Source: Lasioglossum baleicum
Taxonomy: Eukaryota; Arthropoda; Insecta; Hymenoptera; Halictidae
NCBI RefSeq assembly: GCF_051020765.1
Contig: NC_134934.1
Span: forward strand, 11,794,001-11,858,000
Direction: 5' to 3'
Length of the DNA stretch: 64,000 nt
This document shows positions 23,100 to 34,261 of this stretch, piece by piece (position 1 is the first letter of the stretch; the number at the start of each line of letters is the position of its first letter). The translations under genes were made by a program, and so were the position numbers. The notes below the pieces were generated by a model. That model was not told the origin of the DNA and did not search any database. It was given only the letters and a program-made list of their open reading frames with translations.

Positions 23100-23205
23100 G
23101 ACCGGAAGACGTGCCCCTTGAAACCCAAGTTTAGCTGAAACCGCTACCCCGTACAGTTTAGCGTACAACTGCCTGGTTGAACGAAAACGAGACACCCTGT
23201 ATGTC
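23100..23205 (+). repeat. right end of a TACAGGGTG-class element
   Basis: Complex sequence running through CAACTGCCTGGTTGAACG ends GAGACACCCTGTATG. The terminus matches the inverted TACAGGGTGTC end. The left partner is uncertain; the TATACAGGGTGG at 22497 is a possible but imperfect mate. Confidence 0.45.
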
Positions 23206-24055
23206 CGACTGGCACACGGACAGAGCAGAGACAGAACCGGGGAACGGTGCACACGGACGCAAGGAACCGATTTGTCCAGTCGCATCGGAGAGAAACCGGA
23301 GTGGTTGTCTCTGCCGCTGGCTTTTCGCCATACGCCCACGCAGCCCCCTTCCCCTCCTGTCCCCCACCCCCTTTCGCCCCCGCTCCCGTCGGACGTTCTC
23401 CAAACATGTCCCGAACTTAGAACAACGTCGCCACGCTAATCCCACGGATATCCAGGCAGACGTGCCTGCGAGTGATTCTTTTCCTGTATTTCCCTCCCAG
23501 CTGCACGGAGTCTCGCGCGTTCCCTCTTCTTCTTCTTCTTCTTCTTCTTCTATGATTTTGTTCTGTTCTCTTTCCCTCTTTGCCGGTTGGCCGTCGTCGC
23601 GCGTACTCACGCGGATTAAACGACGACAAAAAGCGTGGAACCCGTCTAAACCGGGATTGTCGACCCCCCAGCCTCGATCGTTGTCCTCCCGGCGAATGAT
23701 ATTTTAATTAGATTGCCGCTCGCAAACGACGACACTGCGCGGCGGCGGCAGCCTCTTCCAGTATGCTAACCAGGTGTACATTGCGAGAGGACTAGACACT
23801 GTTTCGTCCGACTGTTTCTTTCTTTTAATTCGCTCCGAGCTCTGCGGTAATGACAATGAGCCTCTCGGGCTGCTAAGCTGTAACAGCGTTACATACCATG
23901 TGCTTCCCTCGGTACGTGGTGGTACACTTGCGAGAGTGAAGCGATAATTCGTATCTGATTCGGTGAGATGGTTTTCTACTCGGTTTATTAGTATACACCT
24001 ATGTAATGTAAGCTACATGTAACAATACTGTACTTGCGAAATAAATCAATAGCAG
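23206..24055. other. GC-rich unrecognised DNA with (TTC)n
   Basis: A CTTCTTCTTCTTCTTCTTCT run lies at about 23525-23552. Overlapping frames of 150 and 176 codons on opposite strands cross it and are low complexity. No gene is supported. Confidence 0.45.
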
Positions 24056-24460
24056 TCTATATAAATAAAAATGTAAATGTTCGTTTGTTCAAAATCTTAA
24101 ATCTCAGAAACGGCTGAACGTAGAAAGCTGGGATTTGAGCCATTAGACGCGGCACTTCTTCGGGAAGGTTTTGGAGAAAACCGCATTCGAAAAAGTCCAT
24201 TCGTTCAAAAGTTGTGACGTCATTAGTGACCAAAGACGACTTTTTCGCCCTCTTTTGGGCACGTTTCTGCTTATAACTTTTGACTGGTAGCACCTATATT
24301 CAATTTGTGGTACTCATTGGGGGAGGGAGAGAGAGAGATAGGTAAATCTAATATATGTATAAAGTAGAGAGAGAAAAGTATGTCTGTTGCGCTTTCTCTT
24401 TTCTTTCTTTTCCATTTAACCAGACTGAGCCACAGCAACGCGTGGCCGGGTACAGCTAGT
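24056..24460 (+). mobile_element. non-autonomous Helitron-like element
   Basis: The 5' end is TCTATATAAATAAAAATG. The 3' end carries a short hairpin GCCAC (24429-24433) / GTGGC (24442-24446) about 10 bases before a terminal CTAG, followed by T. TC..hairpin..CTRR without terminal inverted repeats is the Helitron signature. No RepHel protein is encoded; the small minus frame is incidental. The base before TC is G rather than the usual A. Confidence 0.8.
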
Positions 24461-24569
24461 AAGAAATAAATAATATTATGCATTTATCGCAAAAATTAGT
24501 TCAGAAATATATGTACAGCCTCATTCAAGTTCTGTTTGCTAGAATTAGCCAAGAAAGTTATTATTTTGT

Positions 24570-24812
24570 ACTAGCTGTACCCGGCCACGCGTTGCTGTGG
24601 CTCAGTCTGGTTAAATGGAAAAGAAAGAAAACAGAAAACGCACGTTTCTAATATGTATACTGCAACGCGTGGCCGGGTACAGCTGGTAGGTATATAAAAA
24701 CATGCGCGTATTCGAATGCAACGTTGTGTCAAAATTCTAAAGCAATCGGTGAAGAACTTTCGGAGATTTAAGAATTTGAACAAACGAACATTTACGTTTT
24801 TATTCATATAGA
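24570..24812 (-). mobile_element. non-autonomous Helitron-like element, inverted copy
   Basis: Read on the minus strand it starts TCTATATGAATAAAAACG and ends ..GCGTGGCCGGGTACAGCTAG, with host A before TC and host T after CTAG, as expected for Helitron insertion. Its 3' 70 bp match the plus-strand copy at 24056. Inside, on the plus strand, a second 3' terminus (GCGTGGCCGGGTACAGCTGG, about 24667-24686) is embedded, so this copy is rearranged or nested. Confidence 0.75.
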
Positions 24813-26574
24813 TAAAGAGCGGCTGTTCGTGACACTAATTAGATTTTCAAGCCATTATTATTTCGTAGACTGTAGGTGAATTTGGTTGACTCGATTTATT
24901 AGAGGGAAATTTAATGTTTTCATTCGGACATATAATTCTGCCACCCAAATTTCGGCGACGCCGGTAACCAACGTTTTAATGGGGCGCGATAAAAGCAAGC
25001 GATGCCGACTACTCTTAGCTAATTAAGTATACGGAGTTATTACTCCTCGACAGGATAGATTGAATGCTTCTAGCACTCCCTGAATATTTTTCATGGATTT
25101 TATATATGTATAAGAATAATTAAAAAATTTCAGAACAGCAATGCTTTAGAGTCTGATAGAACAATTAAAAAGTTTGATTCAGCTCCCGTGTCTTGCAATC
25201 AACGCAAACAGTTTGGTGGGCCAGTGAATGAGTCTGATCCGTCACGCTCCGAGGTGAAACGGTGTTTGGGTAAACTCGAACAAGGCGAAAAACAGACAGA
25301 TGTGTAATCGCCATAGAAGTTTCCACTTCGATCGTGCGGTCTTATGTGCACAGTATTAACCTGTTGTTTTTCTACTTTGCATAAAGAATCCACTTGCGTG
25401 AAGACTGTGCTCGAACCACTTTCTGGAGCCACTGTGCGAATAAGAAACGTGGATTTTTGTGAAGAGAAGTGGGTTCACGGGACACTATGCACCGTCTCTG
25501 ATCACGCGGCCGGAGAGCTAGGATCCGGGTGTCGTAGGGGTTTTAACGAGGCGCTGACGCATCCTCGAGGGGTTGTAATTCACGGGGTGTAACCCGACGT
25601 GCCTTGCAGAACCGGGCTAAGGAGATACCCCGTGGAATACTGGCGCGGAAGTATGCAGACTTTCGCGCGGCCCGGCAGCTCCGCGGTATGCTTTTGAAGT
25701 CGACGTGTCCCACCTACTGTTTTAACGACTCCGACCCATTTTATGCACCTACAGCGGTGCACCGGTGCGCTGGTGTCGGTGTCGGTGTCGGAGTCCGTGT
25801 CGGGGACCATCGGGCTGATATTACACCGCTGCGAGAGTTACGTCTTTGATGTCGCGCCATGAACGTTTCCTCGCTGGCAGCCGTTTTAGTAATTCTTCGT
25901 CGTCGTCCACGGAAACTGCTCTTCGTGTCTGCTAATTGAGTCTTCAAGCCTGTTATTCCGTGGAGAGCACCGTCTCTCCCGCTTACTCTTTCTCGCACTC
26001 ACACACGAGCGCAGCATCTCTCTCTCCCTCTCTCTCTCCTTCTCAGCGATCGAGCAACCCGGTTACGAGTACTACGGATCTATTCGGTTGTAAACGGAAT
26101 TCTTGCAGGTACTTCGAAACACTTTTAACGACAATCGCCGGTGGCATTACTGTTTAACACCTGCCCCGTCGACCAGCGAACAGCCGCCATGCCTGTGTCG
26201 ATGGATCGCTGGGGATACTGCCTAAACTCGTAGTGTTTAGGTATTGCTACTACAACTTCGCTAAATCGAGAAATACTGGATTCAATGAACGAATTGAATG
26301 ACAAAATAGAAACTGTCTTTGGCGAGGTACATAAAAATTGATTTTTCGTCGCTTAACAATTCTATGGTTGAAGATCGCCGCATATTCACATACTTTCACT
26401 TTCGGATTTTGCCGTTTAAATTTTTGATCACTAAATTCTTCACACCGGACATCGGTAAAATTGCATTATTCTGTCGAGCCTTTCGAATTTGTTTCCATGA
26501 GTTTTTACCGGTAAATACGTACATTCTATACACTAAAGCTCAATTAGTGCATGAACTCAAAATTTTTTAATTTT
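24813..26574. other. unrecognised DNA with small repeats
   Basis: GGTGTC repeats lie at about 25772-25803 and a CTCTC run at 26020-26043. Frames of 75-85 codons on both strands near 25.2-26.1 kb are unrecognised. Confidence 0.4.
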
Positions 26575-26608
26575 GACATGCGACGGTTTTCTTTACAACC
26601 ACAGAATT
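26575..26608 (+). repeat. lone end of the 1516-type MITE
   Basis: TGACATGCGACGGTTTTC followed by TTTACAACCACAGA matches the right end at 1742-1777, with several mismatches. No matching left end was seen within 400 bp. Confidence 0.5.
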
Positions 26609-27447
26609 TAGATAAGTTCTAAATGTTCGAGTCCTATCGAACGGAACGTTCGAAGAAATGGAATAATGGCTAATTTCCTGTGGAATAAATAATCGTCTGG
26701 GATTGTCCTTGTCGGGGTCGGGACATTCGCTGGCTATTTATAAGAAGCAGAAGAAAAACGAATGGTCCGGGGCCGGGAGAATAATCGTGAGAGTCAAATT
26801 TTGACGGGCGAGTCGTAAAATATGTTTCGTCATCCGTCGTCGGCTTGGTAAGCCACCGGATTATGTTTCCGCGGATAGTTCGCCGGCTCTCGGGGAGTAC
26901 ATTCGCAGCTTTTTCTTGTCCGCTTCGGGTATAAATTAGCGTCCCCTAATCCGCGGGACTGCGGGCCAAAAACGAGAAGAATTATTTCTTAGCCTAGTCC
27001 CCCCACGCCACGGCACGGGTTCGAAGACCCCCGGGATTATCGTCGACAACGACTACGCGGCACGGCGTTACCCTTTTTGTCGCCTTGGGGCCGTTTTCCA
27101 TCGAGCTGTTTTACGCACAAAGAGACCAACGAAGTTTCTTTGTGTTCCAGCGATTAGGGCGGGGTCCATCAATTATTAGTCGTTCGCCGCGTAGGTGGCT
27201 GGCAGATTTCAAAAACAGTGATAGCTATCGTTAAGCGAAGCAACGTAATTACGACCAAGCGGCCCGGTAATGCAATTATATCGGGTTAATTATTTCGATT
27301 TCTACCGTGCAGTACACGCGTAATTGTGCCGTAAAACCACGGTTTATGGGGTGACTTATCGCGTTCGATTAACCCTCGCACCCTTTTTACCAATGCGTTT
27401 AACATGCCTAGGACCAATCACGACGCTACTTATCAATCATTTTCCAA
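26609..27447. other. unrecognised, GC-rich unique DNA
   Basis: Nothing is identified. There are no repeats and no long open frames. Confidence 0.4.
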
Positions 27448-27895
27448 ACTAAGAAGGAGAAAATATTTTTGTCCTGGTTCTCCATAAAATACCGAATCCA
27501 GTTAAATGATTAACAATATTTTCCCCCAAAACTTTAAGCAATTAGTTCAAAATTTCTTCTGTTATAAAATTAGTGTCGGAATAGATAGAAAAATTTAATT
27601 TATACTTAAATAAAATCATGACATTAGTGACTATAAAAATAAAAGCGTGGAGCGCTGAACTATATTGACGTAATCTTTGTGGGCGCTCCACGCTTATATT
27701 TTTATAGTCACTAATATCATGATTTTATTTAAATATTATATATATTAGATTTTTCTATCTATTCCGACACTAATTTTATAAGAGAAGAAATTTTGAACTA
27801 ATTGCTTAAAATTTTAGGGAAAAATATTGTTAATCATTTAACTGGATTCGGTATTTTATGGAGAACCAGGACAAAAATATTTTCTCCTTTTTAGT
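27448..27895. repeat. 448-bp near-perfect inverted repeat
   Basis: The left arm runs from ACTAAGAAGGAGAAAATATT to AAGCGTGGAGCGC. The right arm runs from GCGCTCCACGCTT to AATATTTTCTCC.TTTTTAGT. The arms are about 205-210 bp and nearly identical after inversion, with only scattered mismatches and small indels. The spacer is about 27 bp (about 27640-27690). There is no open frame. A transcript would form a very long hairpin. Confidence 0.9.
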
Positions 27896-29010
27896 GCATT
27901 TAAATATAAGCGTGGTTTTTTAAAAGTTTTTTTTTATGTATTTTATTTTCTACTTTTATTGTGATCAGAAGCAAGTGTGTATACAAAATTTCAGCAAGAT
28001 TGAACTATGGGAAGAGGTTTAAAATTCGATTACTAGATTTAACGAATACAACAACACGGCAAGTTAATATAATAAGCGTGGTAATAATAAATAAAAAAGA
28101 AATGTCTTGGACCTTGTCCTCGTCCAGTACCTCAAGATTTGAATGTATAATCTTTATTGTTCGTAAATGACTTCATACACCTAGCTGATTCTTCCAGCCA
28201 ACGATTTTACAATTGATTGACTGTAATTTTGAAACTGTGTGAATAAATGGGAAGTGGATGATTGAAGATAACCGAACGAATTTGTGTTACGACCGACTGC
28301 AATTTACGAGTCCGTGTTGAGGGACGGAAAATATTGTGCATAATGCAGGGAAGTAACCGGAAATGCTTTTAATAAATGAAAGCCAGCTATCCCTCGCCTG
28401 TCAGTCGAAAGATCCGCCATCGCAACGCGATTCCGTCACGACGCGCGATCTAAAAGCAGAGTTTCGAGCAACTTCCCTCGATAATATGACCTGCGTTGCA
28501 CCGTGTCCGTGTGCGTCTGCATGTGTATGTTTTCGTGTGCGCTCGCGAAAACGGGGCTAAGCATGGAAAAGAAACGAAAGACAATAAAAGAAGAGGATCA
28601 CGCGAACCGTGACAGTGAGCGATGCGCATCGATAGCCCCCGCATCGATACGTCACGATTCCTCGTCGCGATAGAAACGGTCCTTGATAAAACTCACGCTG
28701 CTTTCGAGCGGAATAATATTTTCGATCGAGATAGATCACGACACGCGATTGCGACGAACGTTTCTGCGTACGATAATGGGTCAAGCGAGACAATATAGTT
28801 TTTCGTTGTCAACAGCGCGACAAATGCAATTTTCCGCGAAACTCTTCTTACCTGCCGACTCGCTCGAACCAGTTCGAGAAATTCGATCCTCTCACCGTTC
28901 GATTATCGGTTTTATTAAACGGACTCGGAGAACTGAAAACGAATCGCCTGCACGCGATTATAAGGCTACGAGATACTCTTTGATTTACGATATGGATTAG
29001 TGCATTCGAT
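27896..29010. other. unrecognised DNA
   Basis: An ATAAGCGTGG block recurs at about 27906 and 28073 and resembles the centre of the adjacent inverted repeat. No gene is supported. Confidence 0.4.
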
Positions 29011-29217
29011 TTAAGACTGCATTTGACCTACCAGCACCGGTCAAAATGACCGGTTCCAGATATTTTATTTTACGATTATTGATAAATATAATAAAAATAA
29101 TTTCATAAGAATTGGTTGCTGATAGGAGCTGCACAAAGTCTAAATAAAATCAATCTTATCATTTTTATAAGGGAACAAGTACCAGTTACTTCTAAGGTTC
29201 GGTAGGATTAGTGTTAA
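29011..29217 (-). repeat. TTAA-flanked repeat with ACCGGT palindrome
   Basis: TTAA at 29011 and 29214 bound the element. The inverted ends are weak (..TGACCTACC / GGTAGGATTAGTGTTAA). Inside lies ACCGGTCAAAATGACCGGT, an 8-bp-stem palindrome. The right half matches 62979-63050 in inverted orientation, and the left half matches 37565-37650 inverted. The TTAA targets suggest a piggyBac-type origin distinct from the CCCTTTGC family. Confidence 0.7.
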
Positions 29218-29237
29218 TTCGGGGTAGATGGGTAGGT

Positions 29238-29758
29238 TAATATTGCACTACACGATTTGGATTTGTTTGGGAAGCTAGAGCAATTAGTTTGCCACAGGAT
29301 GTGGAAAATCTTTTTCGAAAATAGCAATTGATCGGAATTGTAGAAAAAATACTAAAAGTTGTATTTTACAACTTTTTTATGTGGGCTTATATTGAAAATT
29401 TAAAAAGTACGTTTTGTAGGTCTGTATCAATTATATGCACCGTGAAAGTTTCATCGAAATCGATTGATGTGAGAAAAAACGACATGCATTGAAAGATGTA
29501 AGAATTCTTACGCCGAAAATCATGAAAATCTGCAATTTTTACCATCTTTGAAAGTATTTTTAATTGACGCAGATCTACACAACGTACTTTTTAAATTTTC
29601 AATATAGGCCCACATAAAAAAGTTGTAAAATGCAACATTTAGTATTTTTTCTACAATTCCGATCAATTGCAATTTTTGAAAAATTTCTTTTCACATCCTG
29701 TAGTGGACTGATTTCTCTAGCTTCCCAAAAAAGTTCAAATGGTATAGTACAATATTAA
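29238..29758. repeat. 520-bp foldback element
   Basis: Arms pair from GGTTAATATTGCACTACAC (left) to ATAGTACAATATTAAAAAGG (right), including GTTTGGGAAGCTAGAG / CTCTAGCTTCCC and AATTGTAGAAAAAATACTA with its inverse. The centre contains CATCGAAATCGATTGATGTG and CGACATGC, echoing the centre of the foldback at 8715. This suggests the two are distant relatives. Confidence 0.8.
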
Positions 29759-30005
29759 AAAGGTTATCCTCCTTTTTAGAGCGTCCGAATATTATTTCGA
29801 GTAACTGTACGTATGTGTGTGTTCGATTGGAAGAAAGTAGGGCAAATTCGATATTGTTAATATTTCGTAGAGTCTGTACGAAATGACAAAAATAAATTCG
29901 AAATACGGATATAATTGAACTCTTTTTACCTTGTGACATAAATATTTTATCCGATGAGAAACAGGATACATGAAATAGTTATGAAGGGAGCACAAATCCA
30001 GAGGA

Positions 30006-30106
30006 AACCCTCCCTCTGCCTGTATCGGAGACATGTACGACAGAGACGATACGCGTCACGTGACCGGGCCGCGGCGTAAAAGAGGAAGGTAGAGTGGGGA
30101 CACAAC
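30006..30106 (+). repeat. E-box-bearing dispersed repeat, copy B
   Basis: ACCCTCCCTCTGCCTGTATC.., a single GTCACGTGAC (30055-30064) and a GAGGAAGGTAGAGTGGGGAC tail are visible. About 125 bp downstream (30232-30277) lies AATGTACATAACGGTGAT, also found downstream of copy A. Confidence 0.7.
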
Positions 30107-31195
30107 TCTCAACCTGGCGATTCTGGTAGAACTTGATCAAAAAGTGTTCGAAATGACTATGCACTCAGTTATTAACTCAATGTTATTAACATTGTAATAA
30201 ATCTGATCTAATTTTGACGATTTGCTTATGGCTCGTTGTGAATGTACATAACGGTGATATTGAGAAGAAGCCATTCCCAGTCTGGAATTTATGATTGATT
30301 GAATACAATTTTGTAATTAATTAATAAATACGAAGAGACGATAACCAAACATATTAATGTTACGACTCAATCTATTTTGATTGATTTGAGTTCTATTATA
30401 TGTATATTCGTTCATTTTAACGATTATAGTTCTTAATAATCGAATTGTTGAAAATGCTGTTAAACTAATTTCGCCACGTTTCATCCCAAACAACTAAACA
30501 AGACTGATTAAAAATGATGAAAATGTTCAGTGAAACATCTCTAGTGCAAACGGAATAGTCTTCCACGCTGTTCTTGTAAAACTAGAAACCGGTAGAGCAC
30601 AACGTACAACACGCACACGCATGTGCACAAAGAACATGTTCAGCTGGAAAAATCAAAATATAAAAGAAGAGGCCGAATCGTCTGAATTTTCAGGTCACGG
30701 AGCTAATTGTAAAATCCCGTACGGATCTGCTATAGCTTCCGAAGGAAAATAAATGATGCACCCGGGCCCGCGCAGTATCTGTCGCATGGGATATGAATGA
30801 TTGAGTCGAGGCTGCAGCCACGGTGTCGCTGATTACTCATTTAAGCGGAGATTTCGGCGGCAACGCGTTGCGACCCGGTGTCGAGCTACACACGGTAAGC
30901 AACAATCGAAAAAAAGTGCCTGATCGCTTGCATAGGTAATCGGTAATGCATAGGGGATGACGCGTGGATCGGCGCGGGGTAGGCGAGGAAAATTAATCCT
31001 CGTCGGATCGACCGATGGATCATGAATGCTTAACCAGTATCGCGTCGGGGGAGAGCGTCCCGGCGCCGCCGTTGCGTCATAACGATCCGTAAAATCCGCG
31101 CATTCGCGGGGAATCTCCATATATCCGGAGCGCGTCGTTCCCGCACACGTACTCTCGAGGAAAGTGTACCGACCATTCGTACGGGAGTAATGCGC
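30107..31195. other. unrecognised DNA
   Basis: Nothing is identified apart from the 30232-30277 block shared with 20530-20570. Confidence 0.4.
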
Positions 31196-31640
31196 AAAGT
31201 GCACTCCCTAGGCGGCAGAGAGTGCCGTGACGCAATACGGTGCTGGATCGAAACCGGAGAGACACGCAGAGAGACTTGGGGAACGAAAGAGACAGACATA
31301 GAGAGAGATGGAGAGAGAGAGAGAGAGAAGGAATCCGGGAATGATCCATCACGAGTATCGCGGAGGAGCCCCGTGCACAGACGGAACAATGCAAATAAGC
31401 CAATTACGTCAATCCTGTGAAATGGTTGACTAAGGTCGACCCGGAGAGCAGCGCCGAGACAGAGAGGCGGAGTACCCGAGGGAGAGGGAGAGAGAGAGTC
31501 AGTGAAAAAGAGAGGCGAACGGGATGAGAAAGCAGAAAAAATGAAGGAGAGGGCGAGAGAGAGGGAGGGCGAGGAAAGCCAGCCGCGTAAAGAGAACCGA
31601 GTAAACGGAAAAGGGACGGAGGGATGAGGAGGGGGTGGAA
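31196..31640 (+). repeat. purine-rich GA region
   Basis: Long GAGAGA and GGAG runs (31255-31331, 31480-31660) make the plus strand strongly purine-rich. The 221-codon minus-strand frame (31030-31695) is a serine/leucine/proline-rich translation of the complementary TC repeats, not a likely gene. Confidence 0.75.
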
Positions 31641-31937
31641 AGGAAAGGAAAGCAAGTGTACACGGTGGAGAGCCCGTGGGCAATCGCAGACACATGCAAC
31701 GGAATGCATGCGCGATGCATTAGGTAATGATATCGGCATTATGGCCGTGCCTCGGACCAACGAAATGACGAACGGGCCCCGGGATTGGAACCGGGGCCCA
31801 TCGAGGCCCCATCGAAGGAGGGCCACGGGGTAATTATACAAGCAAACAAGGGGCGGTCCTACCAAGATTATAGGGTTCCTCAAGCTCCAACCGTACTCCC
31901 CCCGATCTCTACACCGTCCCTCCGTCCCCCTCTGTTT

Positions 31938-32040
31938 GCCCGTAATTACAGGGCCAAACTGCTCTTCTCCGTGCCCCCTCCCTCTTTATCGTTGGAACCG
32001 CTCTCGTCGGGAGATGCCACCCGCTAGTCTTCTTTTCCCG
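31938..32040 (+). repeat. diverged dispersed duplication, copy 1
   Basis: GTAATTACAGGGCCAAACTG followed by CTCTTC, and later GGAGATGCCACCCGCTAGTC, correspond to GCAATTACAGAGCCAAATTG, TTCTTC and GGAAATACCACCGGCCACTC at 32772-32875. The copies are clearly related but diverged. Confidence 0.5.
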
Positions 32041-32771
32041 TCTTCTTCGGCTTCACGATCTCGTCTCGTCATGCTTCTTCGACGTCGATACACTTCGATC
32101 GTTCGAGAACCCTCCCGGCCAGCGATGGGTCCCAGTATCATGCACTTGCCGATATCGAGCGATTTTACAGGGATCAAGAATAACGGTTGTCACAAAAGTG
32201 GCAAAATACAACCAAACGATCTTCTTTGAGAAGTTAGAAGGATTAAGAATTTTGATAATCATATAGAAATCAAGCTGGAAGCTTGTATTCTTTAATTACC
32301 ACATTTTGTTGAAGATAAGTAAGTGTCCGGTGATTTATGAACGGAAGTGTATATGGAAAAGTTGTTCAGAATGATGACCTTGGCAACGTACTTCAACGTT
32401 ATCAAAAATCAGTGAGGTGTACCCTTTTCTGTATAATTACGAAAATTTTGTTAGAGCGAGCAGGGTTCGCATCGACGATCAAGAAATACTCGCGCTTCAG
32501 TTCGAGCCATCACTAGATGGTACCAAGAAGCTTTCCTTTCCCACTTGTAGCGATTCTCGTTGATCTCGCGACCGTTCCCCAGCGATCGGGGCTGATCGAG
32601 GTTGATTAGAATCGGTCGAGCCACGATTCGCCCGACGATGAATGATTTTCGACGATTCCCAGATCGAGAGGGTAGGTAGTATACCATCCCCGTGAGATTG
32701 CTGGCCACGTGGGTTTGTTTTAAACGGGCTCGCGCGGACGTACGTAGTAGAGGAATTCAATTTGTTCCCCC
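32041..32771. other. unrecognised DNA
   Basis: No gene is supported. A segment near 32340-32450 has short motifs (ATGACCTTGG, CTTTTCTGTATAA) seen near decayed elements elsewhere in the window, but too little is left to classify it. Confidence 0.35.
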
Positions 32772-32875
32772 GTCGCAATTACAGAGCCAAATTGTTCTTC
32801 GTGGCATCCCGGCCCGCGCGTCTTTCGTCTCTCCTTGGAAATACCACCGGCCACTCGTCTTTTTCAACCTGAACC
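32772..32875 (+). repeat. diverged dispersed duplication, copy 2
   Basis: Partner of 31938-32040, with the same order of blocks. Confidence 0.5.
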
Positions 32876-33084
32876 ACCGTTCCGCCGCGGCTGCGGCCTC
32901 GCAACGCCACCGCCACGGTTCAATTCATCAAGTCGCTGGAAAACTTTGTCAAGTAACCAAGAACGCAAAAAGTTAGATGAACCCCGGCGAACGTATCGTC
33001 TAGCTTTCCGCTTTCGCACAATTCCTACTCTCCGCTGAAACTTTCTTGATATTTCCAAATTACAATTCAATTCGTGGGTAAACA

Positions 33085-33599
33085 TTACTTTACCGGTTTA
33101 TTTAACCGCTTTATTTTCAAAATTGTTGCCTTTCTCCTATAAATTATGATGTATTTGGTATGTGATCCAGTAGATTTGTACCCGGGGCTGCTGCAGATCG
33201 AAGTATCGATCCTACTATCGAAGTAGGATCAATGGTTTAGGAGTTATGCTTGCTTAAAGTTGAGCAATCCGCAATGTTTTTGACAGCTAAGGGCGCCGCC
33301 ATCTTGGTTTGTAGTGACGGTTACCGAGCAGAACCGCCGGTCCTTGCCCCCCCCCCCCCAAGACCTAATCACCAACCAACTTGATAAGCGGCACACCACC
33401 GTCACTACCAATATGGCTGCGCTCTTACCTGTCAAAAACACTGCAGATTGCTGAACTTGAAGCATAGCTCCTGAACCATTGATCCTATAGGATCGAAACT
33501 TCGATCTGCAACCGCCCCGGGTACAAGTCTACTGGATTACATACCAAATACATCATAATTTATAGGAGAAAGGCACAAATTTTGAGTCCGGTAAAGTAA
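33085..33599. repeat. 515-bp foldback element with poly-C run
   Basis: The ends TTACTTTACCGG / CCGGTAAAGTAA enclose arms that pair over about 200 bp, for example CTCCTATAAATTATGATGTA with its inverse, GTACCCGGGGC with GCCCCGGGTAC, and AGATCGAAGTATCGATCC with its inverse. The central part holds a run of 13-14 C near 33346-33359. There is no coding potential beyond a 73-codon by-product frame. Confidence 0.85.
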
Positions 33600-34219
33600 A
33601 GAGCAGCCCAATTCGGTTAATAACCAAACCTTAGTTTAAGTCCATTTTTCGAAATCGTCTTTGTAGAAAAATTATTAGATAAATTGAATAAATGATTCAC
33701 TCGTGTTTATACTGTTCATACTACGGTAAAAATCAATGAAACTTTCAACTTGCTGTATCTTGGAATTTTTATCAATCGTTTAGGAACTTTTATATTCCCG
33801 CAGTGCTCCGGTACTTATGTTGCTAATTAGCATATTCATTGTTCAACAACAGGAACGTGTGTGTGTAAAGACAAATCTCTGTACCGCCCACTGAAATTGA
33901 AACTTCAAGAAATGATTTATGTAACTTACGCACGTGACATGTTAATGTTCCGAGGCTCTTAGTATTCTATAGTGGATTTAGCTCGGTACACTTTCTCGTA
34001 ACCTTCTGCTCTCAAGATCTCCCTTAACGTAAACATCTTATTATGGCTGTAAGTACGCCGGCGGAGTCAGGAGGTTAATTCAGTTGTGTAAATGCTACTG
34101 TGGTTATTAATTTAGTCTGGATCTTGAAAACAAATTCTATATCGCAGGCTCCGCTGGGAACGTTTCCTGTTACTACCTTTCCGAATATACAAAACAGACT
34201 GCAATATTAAAACAAAAAT
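33600..34219. other. unrecognised AT-rich DNA
   Basis: Nothing is identified. Confidence 0.4.
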
Positions 34220-34261
34220 GGGCATTTTCAAGCTTCTATGAGAGATGAACCTCCCTGTATA
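34220..34261 (+). repeat. element end, repeated at 35630
   Basis: GGCATTTTCAAGCTTCTATG followed by AGAGATGAACCTCCCTGTATA matches 35630-35670 at about 35 of 41 positions in direct orientation. Its last bases run straight into TATACAGG at 34258, forming the palindrome CCTGTATACAGG. This looks like two element termini abutting. Confidence 0.6.

Noticed and set aside
31030..31695. 221-codon minus-strand open frame
   Set aside because: Serine/leucine/proline-rich translation of TC/GA microsatellite DNA.
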